A stretch of 64,000 bases of DNA from Lophium mytilinum (GCA_010093605.1 MU004185.1:1447334-1511333); one strand, 5' to 3'. Shown: positions 54,293-64,000, counted from the first letter of the stretch. Numbers and translations are program-made. Notes: a model not told the origin generated them from the sequence alone.

Positions 54293-57200
54293 ATGGCTAG
54301 CAGCTCTTTGCCCGACCACCTCGCTATCCACAACACGTCCGCAACAGAAGGCAGTCAGACCTTTGCTGGAATCAACCTTGGTACCATAGCTTATGCTCCC
54401 AGCGAGACCCCACTACGTAAGAACTTTAGCTCCAAAATCTTTTGTACTAACAGATTAATTGAAAGTATAGAACTCAACGATTTACTTCAGAAGACCCTAC
54501 CCGTTTCTGTCGACGCGTCGTTCAGCGCACGCAAGCGGGAGCGCGAACCAAAATGTCTCGCGGGAACCCGTACCGATCTCCTTAACGACATATACAATTG
54601 GGTGGATGGTGGCTCACAGAGCATCTTCTGGCTTTGTGGTCTGGCCGGCACGGGCAAGTCTACAATAGCTCAGACTGTGGCCGCCACCTACTCTACACAG
54701 AACACCCTCGGAGCTAGCTTCTTCTTCTCGCGGGGCGGCGGTGATGTTGGACATGCTGAAAGATTTGTTACAACCGTTGCATTTCAGCTTGCAAACATCA
54801 TACCGGGTCTGAAGCGCCAAGTCTGGGACGCTGTATCAGAGCGCAGCGATATCGCCACCCAGTCTCTCCGCGATCAGTGGCAGGACCTCGTACTCGGTCC
54901 TTTGTCTAACATTCCGATTGGAAAAGACTGCAAATCGAGATATGTCCTTGTCATTGATGCTCTCGATGAGTGTGAAGATCAGAGTGACATTCAGATCATT
55001 CTACAACTTCTAGCTGAAGTTCGGTCGCTAAAGGTTGTCCGGTTACGGGTGCTAGTGACGAGCAGACCTGACATTTCGGTCCGATACCCCCTTAACCAAA
55101 TAAACAGAGATGAGCACCAGGACTTTGCACTTCATGACATTGAGCGGTCGATTGTGGATCATGACATCACTATTTTTCTGAGAGTCAACCTCGGACGTAT
55201 CAGACAGAATAATGAGCTCCAGGCTGACTGGCCGGAGGAGAGTGCGATTTCAGCTTTAGTCCGGAGCTCCAATGGACTATTCATCTGGGCCGCGACAGCC
55301 TGTCGATTCATCGAACAAGACGGCCGGCTTGCACGGGACCGTTTATCTCTACTCTTACAAGAACCCAACAACACGACTGAACCAGCACGCAAGCTTGACG
55401 AAATATACACCACCGTTCTGACCAACACTGTCCGAGGAGAATATGACGAAGAAGAAACTCTGCGGTTGCGCGACCTATTTCGTCAGGTTGTTGGACCAAT
55501 CATCGTTTCTCCAGAGCCTCTATCCGTGTCAAGCCTTGTCGGTTTACTTGGAAAAGATGCCGAGGGTTTTAGACCAACTTTATCCAACTTGCATTCTGTT
55601 CTCCATGTGCCAGAGGCCGAGTCGACTACCGTTCAGTTGCTCCACCCATCATTCCGCGACTTTCTCCTTAGTAGGAAGCGATGCTCGAATCCTCAATTTT
55701 TCATTGACGAGAAATTGGTCCATCACGACATGTACAAGAACTGTCTTCGAGTCATGTCACGACACTTACGGCGCGACATTTGCAGCCTAGGACGTCCAGG
55801 AGCCGACAAAACTAGCCTGAGCAGAGGTGAAGTGGACGCACATATTCAACCACATGTTCAGTATGCATGCCGGTTCTGGGTTCATCATTACATACGAAGC
55901 GATGTAGACACTGAAGACCATAACAAGCTTGAAAGCTTCTTCCGAATACACTTTCTACATTGGCTTGAAGCGCTAGCACTATTAGGATGTGCCTCTGACG
56001 CTGTAGGCATGATTCATATGCTGAATTCCGGATTCTCAGTAAGAAACTTTAGTTCCACAATACCCCTTAATTAGCTAACCTATCAGGGCAAGCGAGAGAA
56101 GCTACTTCGGATACCAACCAGAATTCGTGGCAAGCTTAAATCGATGTTTGCATTCAGCGATGCACCTACAATCGATACAAATCCGGAAGATCCCAAGAAT
56201 GTAGCACAGCCAAAATTACAGGCGCTGATACATGATGCGGTACGATTTATTCTCACGTTCCGACCCGTCATGGACGTGGCACCGCTTCAAGTGTATTGCG
56301 CTGGTCTGGTTTTCAGCCCAACTGCGAGCATCATCAAGAAGAATTTCTCAAATGAATTTCCCGCCTGGCTTCCGCGCACGCCTATGGTGTCAGAAAACTG
56401 GACTCCCTGTTTGCAGACGCTCAGGAGACTTACTCGCTTCAACCATATGGCATTCTATGTCGCCTGCTCGCCGGACGGCAAGACGCTGGCGTCAGCGTGG
56501 GATAGCAAGACATTCAAGCTGTGGGACGCTGGCTCGGGAAAGGCGCTTCTAACGCTTGAACACGATTCGCGTTATGTTCATGACGCGACCTTCTCGCCGG
56601 ACAGCAAGACGCTGGCGACCATAGGGGACAAGACGGTTAGGCTGTGGGACACCGGTTCGGGGAAGGCGCTCCTAACGCTTGAACACGATTCAGATAAGTC
56701 TCATGTCGCGACATTCTCGCCGGACAGCAAGACGCTGGCGTTGACAGACAACAAGACGGTCAAGCTATGGGACATTAGCTCGGGGAAGGCGCTGCTAACG
56801 CTTAAAGGCTATTTAAATTTGATTTCAGCTTTAACCTTCTCGCCGGACGGCAAGACGATAGCGTCGGCATCAAAAGGAACGGTCACGGTGTGGGACACCC
56901 GCTCCGGGAAGGCACTGCAGACGTGCAACCACGCTCACTGGGTCCGCGCCATAACCTTCTCGCCGGATGGCAAGACGATGGCGTCAGCAGAAGACACGGA
57001 AATAGTCGAGTTATGGGATATTAGCTTAGGGAAGACGCTGCGGTCGCTCAACGGCTTTTATGGAGTAGCCTTCTCGCCGAATAGCAAGACGATAGCGTTG
57101 AGATCAATGGACGAGACAATTGAGCTGCGGGACGTCGGTTCAGGAAAGACGCTGTCAACACTCAAAGGCCATTCGGAAGTCGTCTGTGCCGTGGCCTTTT

Positions 57201-58216
57201 CGCCGGATGGTCAGACGCTGGCATCGGCATCGGATGACAAGACAGTCAAGCTATGGGAAGCTGGCTCAGGAAAGGTGCTGCAAACATTCAAAGGCCATCT
57301 GCGTGCACTCAAGACCGTGGCCTTCTCACCAGATGGCGAGACGCTAGTATCGGCGTCAAATGACAACACAGTCAAGGTATGGGACGCTGGCTTCAGGGAG
57401 GGACTGCGAACTATCAAAGCCCATTCGGGTCCGGTCAGGGCCGTGGCTTTTTCTCTGGATAATAAGATGGTGGCGACGGCGGCATCGGATGATAAGACAA
57501 TTAAGCTATGGGATACCACCGGCTCGGGGAAGGCGCTGCAGACACTTAAAGGCCATTCTGGTCTGGTCAGGGGCGTGGCCTTTTCACCGGATAACAAGAT
57601 GCTAGCGTCGGCATCGGATGATAAGACGGTCAAGCTGTGGGACGCCACCGGCTCGGGGCAGGCGCCACGGACGCTCAAGGGCGATTGGGGTATGGTTAGG
57701 GCCGTGGCCTTCTCGTCGGATGGTAAGACGCTGGCATCGGCATCTGTTGGGACAGTTGCACTGTGGGGTACCGGTCCGTGGAAGGCGCTGCAGCAGCTTA
57801 GAACAGATGAAATCCTTATCGAGCACGTGGCCTTGGCCTTCTCACCGGACGGCAAGACGCTGGCGTGGGCAATGGGCAGGACAGTCAGACTGTGGGACAT
57901 CGTTTCAAAGACGGTGCTGCGGGAATTTGAAGCTAGTTACGATCTGCAAAGTCTTTCGTTCCTTGATACAGGTTTCTCTCTTTTGACAGATAGAGAAGTG
58001 CTACTTCTCTCAGATGCTCCTGATGAAAACGAAGTCATTCATCAACCAGCTCCTCCGCAATCAATGTCTGTACATGAAGATTGGACGTATTCTAATGGTG
58101 AAAGAATTCTTTGGCTTCCTTCCGAATATCGCCCTCAGTTCGTCGCTATTCATGGTAGTATTGTTGTATTTGGGTACTCTTCTGGTCAAGTGTTAATTGC
58201 AAACTTTGTCTTCTGA
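54293..58216 (+). CDS. NACHT-WD40 NOD-like receptor (STAND protein)
   Basis: Exons 54293-56038 and 56087-58216 give 1291 residues. The first 40 residues hold a short motif ATEGSQTFAGINLGTI (17-32) instead of a folded effector domain. Next come CLAGTRTDLLNDIYNW, the P-loop GLAGTGKST (116-124), Walker B VLVIDALDECED, a VTSRPD sensor motif and a helical arm with LLHPSFRDFLLS. These are standard for fungal NACHT receptors. After a linker, twelve WD40 repeats run from about residue 700 to 1200, several nearly identical. In-frame sequence 54417-54470 has a perfect TACTAAC branch site and GTAAGA/ATAG ends, so it may be a further 54-nt intron (1273 residues). Receptors of this class sense non-self and trigger regulated cell death by templating amyloid in a partner, here probably the divergent gene. 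Both frames are open; it looks functional. Confidence 0.88.
56440..57930 (+). repeat. Array of twelve WD40-coding repeats of about 126 bp
   Basis: Twelve units share the core FSPDGKTLASAS-x-DKTVKLWDAGSGKALQTLKGH. Units 7, 9 and 10 (about 57180-57670) are the most alike at DNA level, whereas units 1-6 and 11-12 are more diverged. High identity among internal units suggests recent exchange, as reported for the het-d/het-e family. Unit boundaries are approximate. Confidence 0.8.
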
Positions 58217-58961
58217 TATTACTTAACCTGTCCGTCCACAAACATGTAAATAATGTTTCTTTAGACTCTTAGCGTATGTAGTGATAGCCTAGAAATCATG
58301 CATGATTATATCTCTGGAGACTTTCAAAGCAAAGCACAAATTAATGGGCCTTTTAAGAAATAGGGTTCTAAGATTTATCTGATACATCACGTACACGGTC
58401 TACGGTTCCTTGTTCCGTAATATTTTGCGTGTAATAGCAGCTCTAAGGCGAACAACAGCTTCCTATTATAGTAGTAAGGTTCTCAGGCGTAAATAGGGCC
58501 CTTTTGTAGGGACAAGAAGTAGTAAAGGGTCAAAATAGTGCTGAATGAAAGAAATCATATGACGCTGTAGAGACGAGGCTCTCCGCAGATTAGGCGCGAT
58601 AACTTAACTGTGATTTTCTTGGAGGAGCTATTCTAAGTACTTAGAAGTAGCTATAGTACACCTCTGATATAGGACTATTAAGAATATTAATATATAATAG
58701 AAATTAAGATGTTTAAAGTTAATATACGCCTTATATTTTACGGTGACCGTACAGTGGGTTTTGCGCCACCTAGGTACGGACGTTAGGACATACGATACTC
58801 CAACCATGAGGGTATTTTTGCTAACGGAAAAGATAACATAAAGATAGTAAACCTGAGCAGCATCTCAAACCTACCTCGCTATATAAAACCGCTAAAAGAG
58901 AAGAGGCAGTGAACGCCTGCTACCAGCCTACCCTTAACATTGAAAGGCACTTACTCGCCTC
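58217..58961. other. AT-rich intergenic region
   Basis: Strongly AT-rich at 58220-58760, with TATTA and TTATAT runs and no open frame of note. It may be ordinary 3' flank, or old repeat sequence decayed beyond recognition. The 3' end of the SET gene lies at its right side. Confidence 0.5.
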
Positions 58962-59936
58962 TTATACAAAAGTCACTTTGACCGGCCTGCCATCATTCTC
59001 ACTTCGCCGTCGTTTTACCGGTGATCCACTTCGACTTCTTACCCGTGACCCACCTCGACGCGTCCGCTTCACCACACCCTTCGGAGACAAACTTCTCCTC
59101 CTCTCGACAACCCGCGTTGGAAACCTCTTACTCATGCAATTCTTACTCCAACACCGACACCCATACCCAGCCTGCTTAAAATACCCCTCCCCATAATCCG
59201 CCGTAACCTCCGCACCAGCCTCAATCGTCCTCGTCGCCTCTATCACCATCGCAATCTGCTTCCCGACCCTAAAGTACTCATAATGCGTGTTAGCATCACA
59301 GTTATGGTTGATAAACCGCGTCCAATTCCCCTTACTCTCCGCGTCAATCATCGCCTTTGGCCACGTCATATCATGCCGATTTTTCGCGCGCTTCGATGCT
59401 CGCTTTCCAATCGGGATATTCAGGCAATACGCCAGCGACTTCTGCTCATCAGGCACCGGGATCACGCGCCCGGTGTACGCACCCAGTATCTGGCCCCTCT
59501 TCCACTTCGTTTTGGTGAAGGCGGCCACGCCTAGCGGTGTGTCGCGGAGTTCGAAGCGCGATGTCCAGTCGAGGCCGCCGGATAGCCACTCTTGGAACTT
59601 GTGGCCGCAGTTGAGGTTGCCGCGGCCTGCGGAGCACATGTTGTCGTCCCATAGGGATCGGCCGAGACAGTGCAGGTCTTTGCCGTTGTCAGCGGCTAGG
59701 AGCGTTACGAGGCTCTTCGGGGGCCACTTGCCTGCGGGCCAGCCTGCGGGCGGTTCGGCTTTGGGTGGCCATGGTGCTTTTTTCCACTCTGTTTTGGCGA
59801 ACTCGAGGCCGTCGAAGCGGCGGGGTGTGATGGTTGTTCCGTTGGAGGGGGCGTTGCGGACGGTGGCTTTGGTTCCGGCGGATTTTTCGACCCAGTATTC
59901 GAATGTGTCGTTTCTGAGGCCGCCGCGTGCTGGCAT
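58962..59936 (-). CDS. SET-domain protein, copy A
   Basis: A single-exon frame of 324 residues starting MPARGGLRNDTFEYW. A Trp/Pro-rich segment (WKKAPWPPKAEPPAGWP) precedes a pre-SET-like part with Cys and His, ending FQEWLSGGLDWTSRFELRDT. The SET domain follows: GVAAFTKTKWKRGQILGAYTGRV, then the cofactor knot NWTRFINHNCDANTHYEYF, and the Tyr-containing VTADYGEGYF. A post-SET-like CRCWSKNC and a very basic tail rich in Arg/Ser complete it. The canonical NHSCxPN appears here as NHNCDAN. It is probably a lysine methyltransferase of the small fungal SET group; substrate unknown (histone or other). It is a tandem paralog of the gene at 60560-61516. Confidence 0.82.
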   Translation of the reverse strand: MPARGGLRNDTFEYWVEKSAGTKATVRNAPSNGTTITPRRFDGLEFAKTEWKKAPWPPKAEPPAGWPAGKWPPKSLVTLLAADNGKDLHCLGRSLWDDNMCSAGRGNLNCGHKFQEWLSGGLDWTSRFELRDTPLGVAAFTKTKWKRGQILGAYTGRVIPVPDEQKSLAYCLNIPIGKRASKRAKNRHDMTWPKAMIDAESKGNWTRFINHNCDANTHYEYFRVGKQIAMVIEATRTIEAGAEVTADYGEGYFKQAGYGCRCWSKNCMSKRFPTRVVERRRSLSPKGVVKRTRRGGSRVRSRSGSPVKRRRSENDGRPVKVTFV

Positions 59937-60559
59937 TGTGAGTTAGGTTGGAGCGAAGATGCCACTTACACTTGATTGTTCTTGAAAGCTTTCTGGGATC
60001 TGAGGTATGCGAGAATTCAGGGAGCTTTGCAGTTCAGCATGATTCCGAAGGATGATTGTATCATTGACCACCGATCTGTAAGGCGAGAACAATGGTCTTT
60101 GTCGAGAGTCAGCCATCAAGAGGAGTTCTTGCTGGACATTGACATTTGACAACAGAACAAAGCGAAGTAGGACAATAGAACAAGGGAGTACTACCAAGAA
60201 CAAAGAAAACATTCGATACCTGGTCGTCCAGGAAAAGCAACAGTAAAGCGCCGGAGTTGTGATAGAGAAGTCAGGGTAACCAAAAAAGGCAAGAGGCGCC
60301 GAAAAGCTAAGCATATTGTAGTGAGTCTAGCAGGCTGTGGAAATGTGAAGACAGTATTGATATGATGCACAAATTTCTAATCGGCGAAGTTGAAGATGAC
60401 TTTCAACGCATCATACCGAATAAGACTCCACCTTGTCCCGTTATAGCAGAGACTCAAACGATCTAAATACCTAGCGGAGGAAGATTTCATACTGAATGAA
60501 TATTAGGTTATCTCAGGTATCGAGTGTAACATATTTATCTCATAGCTTACCTTCAGATC
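59937..60559. other. Spacer between the two SET genes, with duplicated upstream sequence
   Basis: The upstream flank of copy A (about 60080-60210) resembles that of copy B (about 61650-61780). For example, GACAACAGAACAAAGCGA near 60148 matches GACAATAAAACAAAGCGA near 61713. So the tandem duplication included the 5' region. No separate gene is supported. Confidence 0.55.
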
Positions 60560-61516
60560 TCACCGCCGCCGTCGCGTAGCCGCCTTAGCTACCCTGGATA
60601 CTGCCTTAGCTGCTTTCGCATCTGCGGCGGCCTTGATTACCTTATGCTTTGCTCTATCTTTGCAGTCTTTATGGCCGCAAAGACAAAGGGTCCCCATAGC
60701 GTCGAGGTATTCCTTGCCGTATGCCACAGTAATTTCAGCCCCTACTGGTATCCTTTTCTTAGCTTGGACTACCATTACAAGGTGGTTGCCCACCCTTCTA
60801 GGCACAAACTTAGCGTTCGAATTACAGGAATGATTGGCAAAACGAGTCCAGTTCCCGAACCACTCCGCATCAATATCGGCCTTAGGCCAAGCAGCACTAT
60901 GCCGTACTTGCAACCTTGGGGGCTTCGGACCGATTGCCATTTTCACAATATATTTTGATCCACCGTCCGCTCTGGTAGCAGCCTCACGATCGGAAAATTG
61001 TGGCGGAACAACTGTGCCGGTGTAGCATCCGAGTATATCGTTATTTTCCCAGCGCACTTTGGTCCAGACTCCGATACCTGCTATGGGTGATTCCCTTAAT
61101 TCAAACCGAGACTCCCAATCTATGCCGCCTTGTATCCATTCCCAGAAGGTGTGACGGCAATTCTGGACATCTCCGCAGTCTATCCGCTGCCAGAGTAACG
61201 GGCCAATGCACAGGGGCCGGCTGGGATCACCTTCTGGCGTATCAGCTACGAGAAGATCCGCTACAGTGTTGGGGGGCCATGTTGAGGTTGCACCTGGTGG
61301 GGTTACCGGCCAATTGGTTGGTCTGTTGGCCCTCCATTCTGCTTTCTTAAATCTATAGTAATCCATCTGTGCAGGTGCTTTGGTTGTGGCAGCTTTCTTT
61401 TTGGTTGTCGCACCTTTCTTTTTGGTTGTTTTGACTACCTTCGCAGTTGGAGTGACCGGAAAAGAAGCCTTGGGGTCGTCACCCTTGTGCCATATGACCC
61501 TATTGCCACTCGACAT
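60560..61516 (-). CDS. SET-domain protein, copy B
   Basis: A single-exon frame of 318 residues starting MSSGNRVIWHKGDD, followed by a Lys-rich stretch (TTKKKGATTKKKAATTK) that may be a nuclear signal. The core parallels copy A: TWPPNTVADLLVADT, RHTFWEWIQGGIDWESRFELRES, and GVWTKVRWENNDILGCYTGTVV. Then come NWTRFANHSCNSNAKF, close to the canonical NHSC, ITVAYGKEYL, and a post-SET-like CLCGHKDC. The C-terminus is an Ala/Lys/Arg-rich tail. The aromatic Tyr of the active site is present; the acidic residue usually before it is Ala. A lysine methyltransferase role is inferred. Copies A and B differ widely in both tails, so the duplication is not recent. Confidence 0.82.
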   Translation of the reverse strand: MSSGNRVIWHKGDDPKASFPVTPTAKVVKTTKKKGATTKKKAATTKAPAQMDYYRFKKAEWRANRPTNWPVTPPGATSTWPPNTVADLLVADTPEGDPSRPLCIGPLLWQRIDCGDVQNCRHTFWEWIQGGIDWESRFELRESPIAGIGVWTKVRWENNDILGCYTGTVVPPQFSDREAATRADGGSKYIVKMAIGPKPPRLQVRHSAAWPKADIDAEWFGNWTRFANHSCNSNAKFVPRRVGNHLVMVVQAKKRIPVGAEITVAYGKEYLDAMGTLCLCGHKDCKDRAKHKVIKAAADAKAAKAVSRVAKAATRRRR

Positions 61517-62483
61517 TGTGGTGTGTTTGATTTTTTTCTAGGCCAGATCGGTGGTGATAATAATGATGGTCGAAAATAAGGACTCCAAGTCAGACTTCGA
61601 AGGGGAATTGTACCGTTCATCAGCGATGAAGTGAGGAGTATATACGGAGTACTATTCTCTTTGTCCTGGCCAACAATGGATTCTTGCCAGACTTGAAAGA
61701 GACCCGACGCCTGACAATAAAACAAAGCGAGACATGACCACGGAACAATAAGAAGGCGGCCAAGGAGAAAAATCTCGTAGACGCCTCGCTTTTGCTGCCA
61801 ATAATAGCATTGAGAGGTGTCAAAGTTGCGGCGGAGAGGGTGGGTTATACCAGCCGTTTCTCATAGCCAAAACCCTGAGATCTGTCAAGCTCCGCTACAC
61901 GGAGAAGCTCATAATAGCATGTCGTGCGCGAAGATAGTTCCTTGTGTAAGCAATATTTGGTAACTAGTTTGTCGCGGAGGGTTGATTTCTGATGGAGACA
62001 TGATATTGAAGGCCCAACGCGAGCGAGGAAAGGCCTCATCCTGTCGTTCAGAACGCGCTCTTTTGTGATGGCCATGAAGGATGCTATTCAGCACTACGTT
62101 AGCAGTAAGGCTGCACATAGTTCGTGATGGTGGTGTGCCAGGAGTAGGTAGGACTTCCTGGTCGTTGATTTTGGATGAAAGGTGGTCAAAGCTTGACCCA
62201 CCTTTGCCGCAAGGGATTCTTCCTCCTGAGGTCTTCGTTGGGTCGATCAATCCTTTGCCCCTCTGCGCAATAGGCAACATATAAATGCTACTCTCAAAAG
62301 TGGGAGGTTCAGTTATCCAACGCTGTGGGCTTAGCTTTATGTAAAGCAAATTTAAGATACTCTCTCTACTGCTTTCGCCTGCTCTATTCTAAGCTGACTA
62401 TCTCACACCTGGAGGCGATACGTGCAGAGTCTGCTACTCTTACTGTCTACGTTGATTGTTTTTAGTCCTGCAGGAATGTCAAT
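61517..62483. other. Divergent intergenic region
   Basis: Promoter sequence of SET copy B and the upstream region of the kinase-like gene. A 146-codon minus-strand frame at 61909-62349 is unrecognised. Nothing else seen. Confidence 0.45.
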
Positions 62484-63408
62484 ATGAACCCATACGAAAC
62501 CAACCCAGACAAGATCCCACCATCAGATCGCTACATCAAGGAGCCGCTCTACGGCCGATACTTCCCCCGTCCCGACGACTTCAAACCGGAGCCGACTCAT
62601 ATCAACTCAATCACGCCTGAGTCCCTGAAGTACTGGGCCTCGGTGCTTGGGCATTGTGATGAATCCGTCAGGATCTACGACAACGAGGATGGCGGCCGCG
62701 ATGTGTTTGCACTCGGGAGTGTGATTGTCAAGTCAAGTCAACTCAAGGAAGCTCTCGAAAGAGACTATTCACACGCCGATGCAAATGAGGTCGCAGCGAC
62801 TGATCTGGCTAGAAAAGTACTAGGTGACTGCCAGGTACCGAAGATATACTTTGCGAACAAGGTAATCTCCTGACCTGTAGTCGTTTTCAGTCTTTTCATA
62901 ACTAATGGGTATTGCGAAGATCAAAGGACGCAACGTCTTGGTACAAGAGAGAATTCCTGGAGTTGGTCTGAATGTTGCGTGGCAGTACATTACGCAGGCC
63001 CAGAAAGCCTCATTCAAGCAACAAGCACGAGATGTCTTGCGTCTGCTGGCCTCGATACAGCCGCCTAGTCCGCATGCGAGTCGCTCGTACGTAGTGCCTG
63101 ACGCAGACCCTGTGGAGCACCGAGGCATTCAGGAGCTAGAGAGAGACATAATCTTCTCGGACCATAATAAGGACCTAGATCTCAGTCTTATGCACAACGA
63201 CTTCACAACATCAAACTGCATAGTCCACAATGATAAATTGGCTGGACTCGTCGACTGGGAGATGCCGGGTTTCCTTGGCCGGAAGACAGCTGGGGAGGTT
63301 CACCGAGAGATCCGAACGCCAAAGCGGGAGAACTTTGCGCAATTGAACTTGCCAAAGGAACGGCTAAGCGATATTCTGTTCTGGAATGATTTGTATGAAG
63401 ACAAGTGA
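62484..63408 (+). CDS. Aminoglycoside-phosphotransferase-like (APH) kinase
   Basis: Exons 62484-62861 and 62920-63408 join across a 58-nt intron to 288 residues. The N-lobe has VFALGSVIVKSSQL with a candidate ATP-binding Lys, followed by NEVAATDLARKVLG (Glu helix) and KGRNVLVQERIPGVGL. The C-lobe shows the catalytic loop LSLMHNDFTTSNCIV (HxDxxxxN) and metal-binding LAGLVDWEMPGFLG. This is the choline-kinase/APH fold common in fungi, of unknown substrate. It is a small-molecule or protein kinase, not necessarily antibiotic-related. A GTGAGT starts inside the last codons, so the stop may be spliced out. A continuation at about 63450 would extend the C-terminus by some ten residues. Confidence 0.75.
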
Positions 63409-63732
63409 GTTTGGTTTATCACTGTCCAAATTTCATGCTTGTCGGTAGGACCTCAATTATATGCCATTCTGTTTGGGTTCTTTAGGACTGCGCAAGAGGG
63501 GGGAACCATAGTTAAGCACCAAAATCAAGACTGCTTTGCATGTGAAGGCTTCTCCGTACTTTATATGGGGCCTATCTTCTGACCTGAAGTATTTATTAGC
63601 ACGGACTTGCAGTTTGGGGGAGTTTTATAGAACATTCTCCACCATGACTATCAGGATATACATACTCGGAAACTGGATACTGCTAACAAAAAACCCCAAG
63701 GGTCGTCTTAAACAAACTCTTGGATGGAGGTT
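63409..63732. other. Short intergenic region
   Basis: 3' flank of the kinase-like gene and 3' flank of the partial minus-strand gene. Nothing recognised. Confidence 0.4.
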
Positions 63733-64000
63733 TTACTTCGCTGACATCTTGTGCTTGAGTCCAGGGAGGAGGCTAGACTTCTGCTTCTTCTTTGCACCTC
63801 GCATCGTCCAGTCAATCGTTCCCTCCAGCTTCTTCTCACACTCCTCTGTCTCCTCTCCCTTGCGCATCTTCGCAAAAGCTTGATGAGCAATCTCAATATC
63901 CTTAGCATCTTCTTCCTCTCGCTCCCGCTTCTCCCTAACCTCAGCATCTTCTCCAACCCCATCCTTCCCCACATGCTCCTGCCTCGCATTCCTACTCCGA
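63733..64000 (-). CDS. C-terminal fragment of a charged protein, cut by the window edge
   Basis: The frame is open from the right edge to a stop at 63733, 89 residues or more. It is rich in Lys/Glu/Arg with heptad-like spacing (EVREKREREEEDAKDIEIAH, then AFAKMRKGEETEECEKKLEG), typical of a helical or coiled-coil region. It ends in a basic tail, LLPGLKHKMSAK. The start lies outside the window, so length and family cannot be judged. Confidence 0.5.
   Translation of the reverse strand, partial: RSRNARQEHVGKDGVGEDAEVREKREREEEDAKDIEIAHQAFAKMRKGEETEECEKKLEGTIDWTMRGAKKKQKSSLLPGLKHKMSAK

Noticed and set aside
57211-57900. A 229-codon minus-strand frame
   Set aside because: Its repeated SHSLTVLSSDADAS pattern is the antisense reading of the WD40 units.
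1-64000. CRISPR arrays, bacterial operon signals, riboswitches
   Set aside because: No regularly spaced direct repeats or bacterial gene layout; spliceosomal introns throughout show that this is nuclear fungal DNA.

Overview
The window is nuclear DNA of a filamentous ascomycete (Pezizomycotina). Most genes carry short GT-AG introns (about 48-190 nt, many with a CTAAC-type branch site). Genes lie on both strands, separated by compact, often pyrimidine-rich spacers. The families present (PTH11-like receptor, NACHT-WD40 protein, M43 secreted protease, Dal5/TNA1-type transporters, AA14-like oxidase) are typical of this subphylum. I cannot name the species. All exon junctions were read by eye from splice signals and checked by reading frame, not by transcripts.

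Layout. 0.7-13.6 kb: secreted AA14-like copper oxidase, PTH11-type membrane protein, small ABM-domain protein, a decayed copy and an intact copy of a DUF7730-like gene, a Dal5-type transporter and an alpha/beta hydrolase. 15-34.6 kb: housekeeping block with an AT-hook-like nuclear protein, a long single-pass membrane protein, a Mnn10/Mnn11-type mannosyltransferase, TFIID subunits TAF7 and TAF3 head to head, a small hydrophilic protein, the peroxisomal import receptor PEX5, and a mitochondrial two-RRM protein whose start codon is split by an intron.

35-47.5 kb is the most notable metabolic block. Five adjacent genes encode a salicylate-hydroxylase-type FAD monooxygenase, a NodB-fold hydrolase of the cyclic-imidase type, an amidase-signature enzyme, a phenol-hydroxylase-type FAD monooxygenase and a TNA1/Dal5-type transporter. 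This combination matches the lower half of the eukaryotic nicotinate (hxn) catabolic cluster described in Aspergillus nidulans (HxnX, HxnM, HxnN, HxnV plus an MFS carrier). The entry enzyme HxnS, the regulator HxnR, and HxnT, HxnY and HxnW are not in the window. I infer that the genes together take up a pyridine or cyclic imide, hydroxylate the ring, open it, and release the amide nitrogen.

47.5-64 kb is accessory-looking: a gene-poor stretch of 3.8 kb, a secreted M43 metalloprotease, a head-to-head pair of a small putative cell-death effector and a NACHT-WD40 NOD-like receptor, an AT-rich spacer, two tandem SET-domain paralogs, an aminoglycoside-phosphotransferase-like kinase, and the C-terminal end of a gene that runs off the right edge. 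The effector C-terminus carries two copies of a short motif, and a related motif lies at the extreme N-terminus of the receptor. This is the layout expected of a HET-s/NWD2-style amyloid-signalling pair with an apparently uncharacterised motif.
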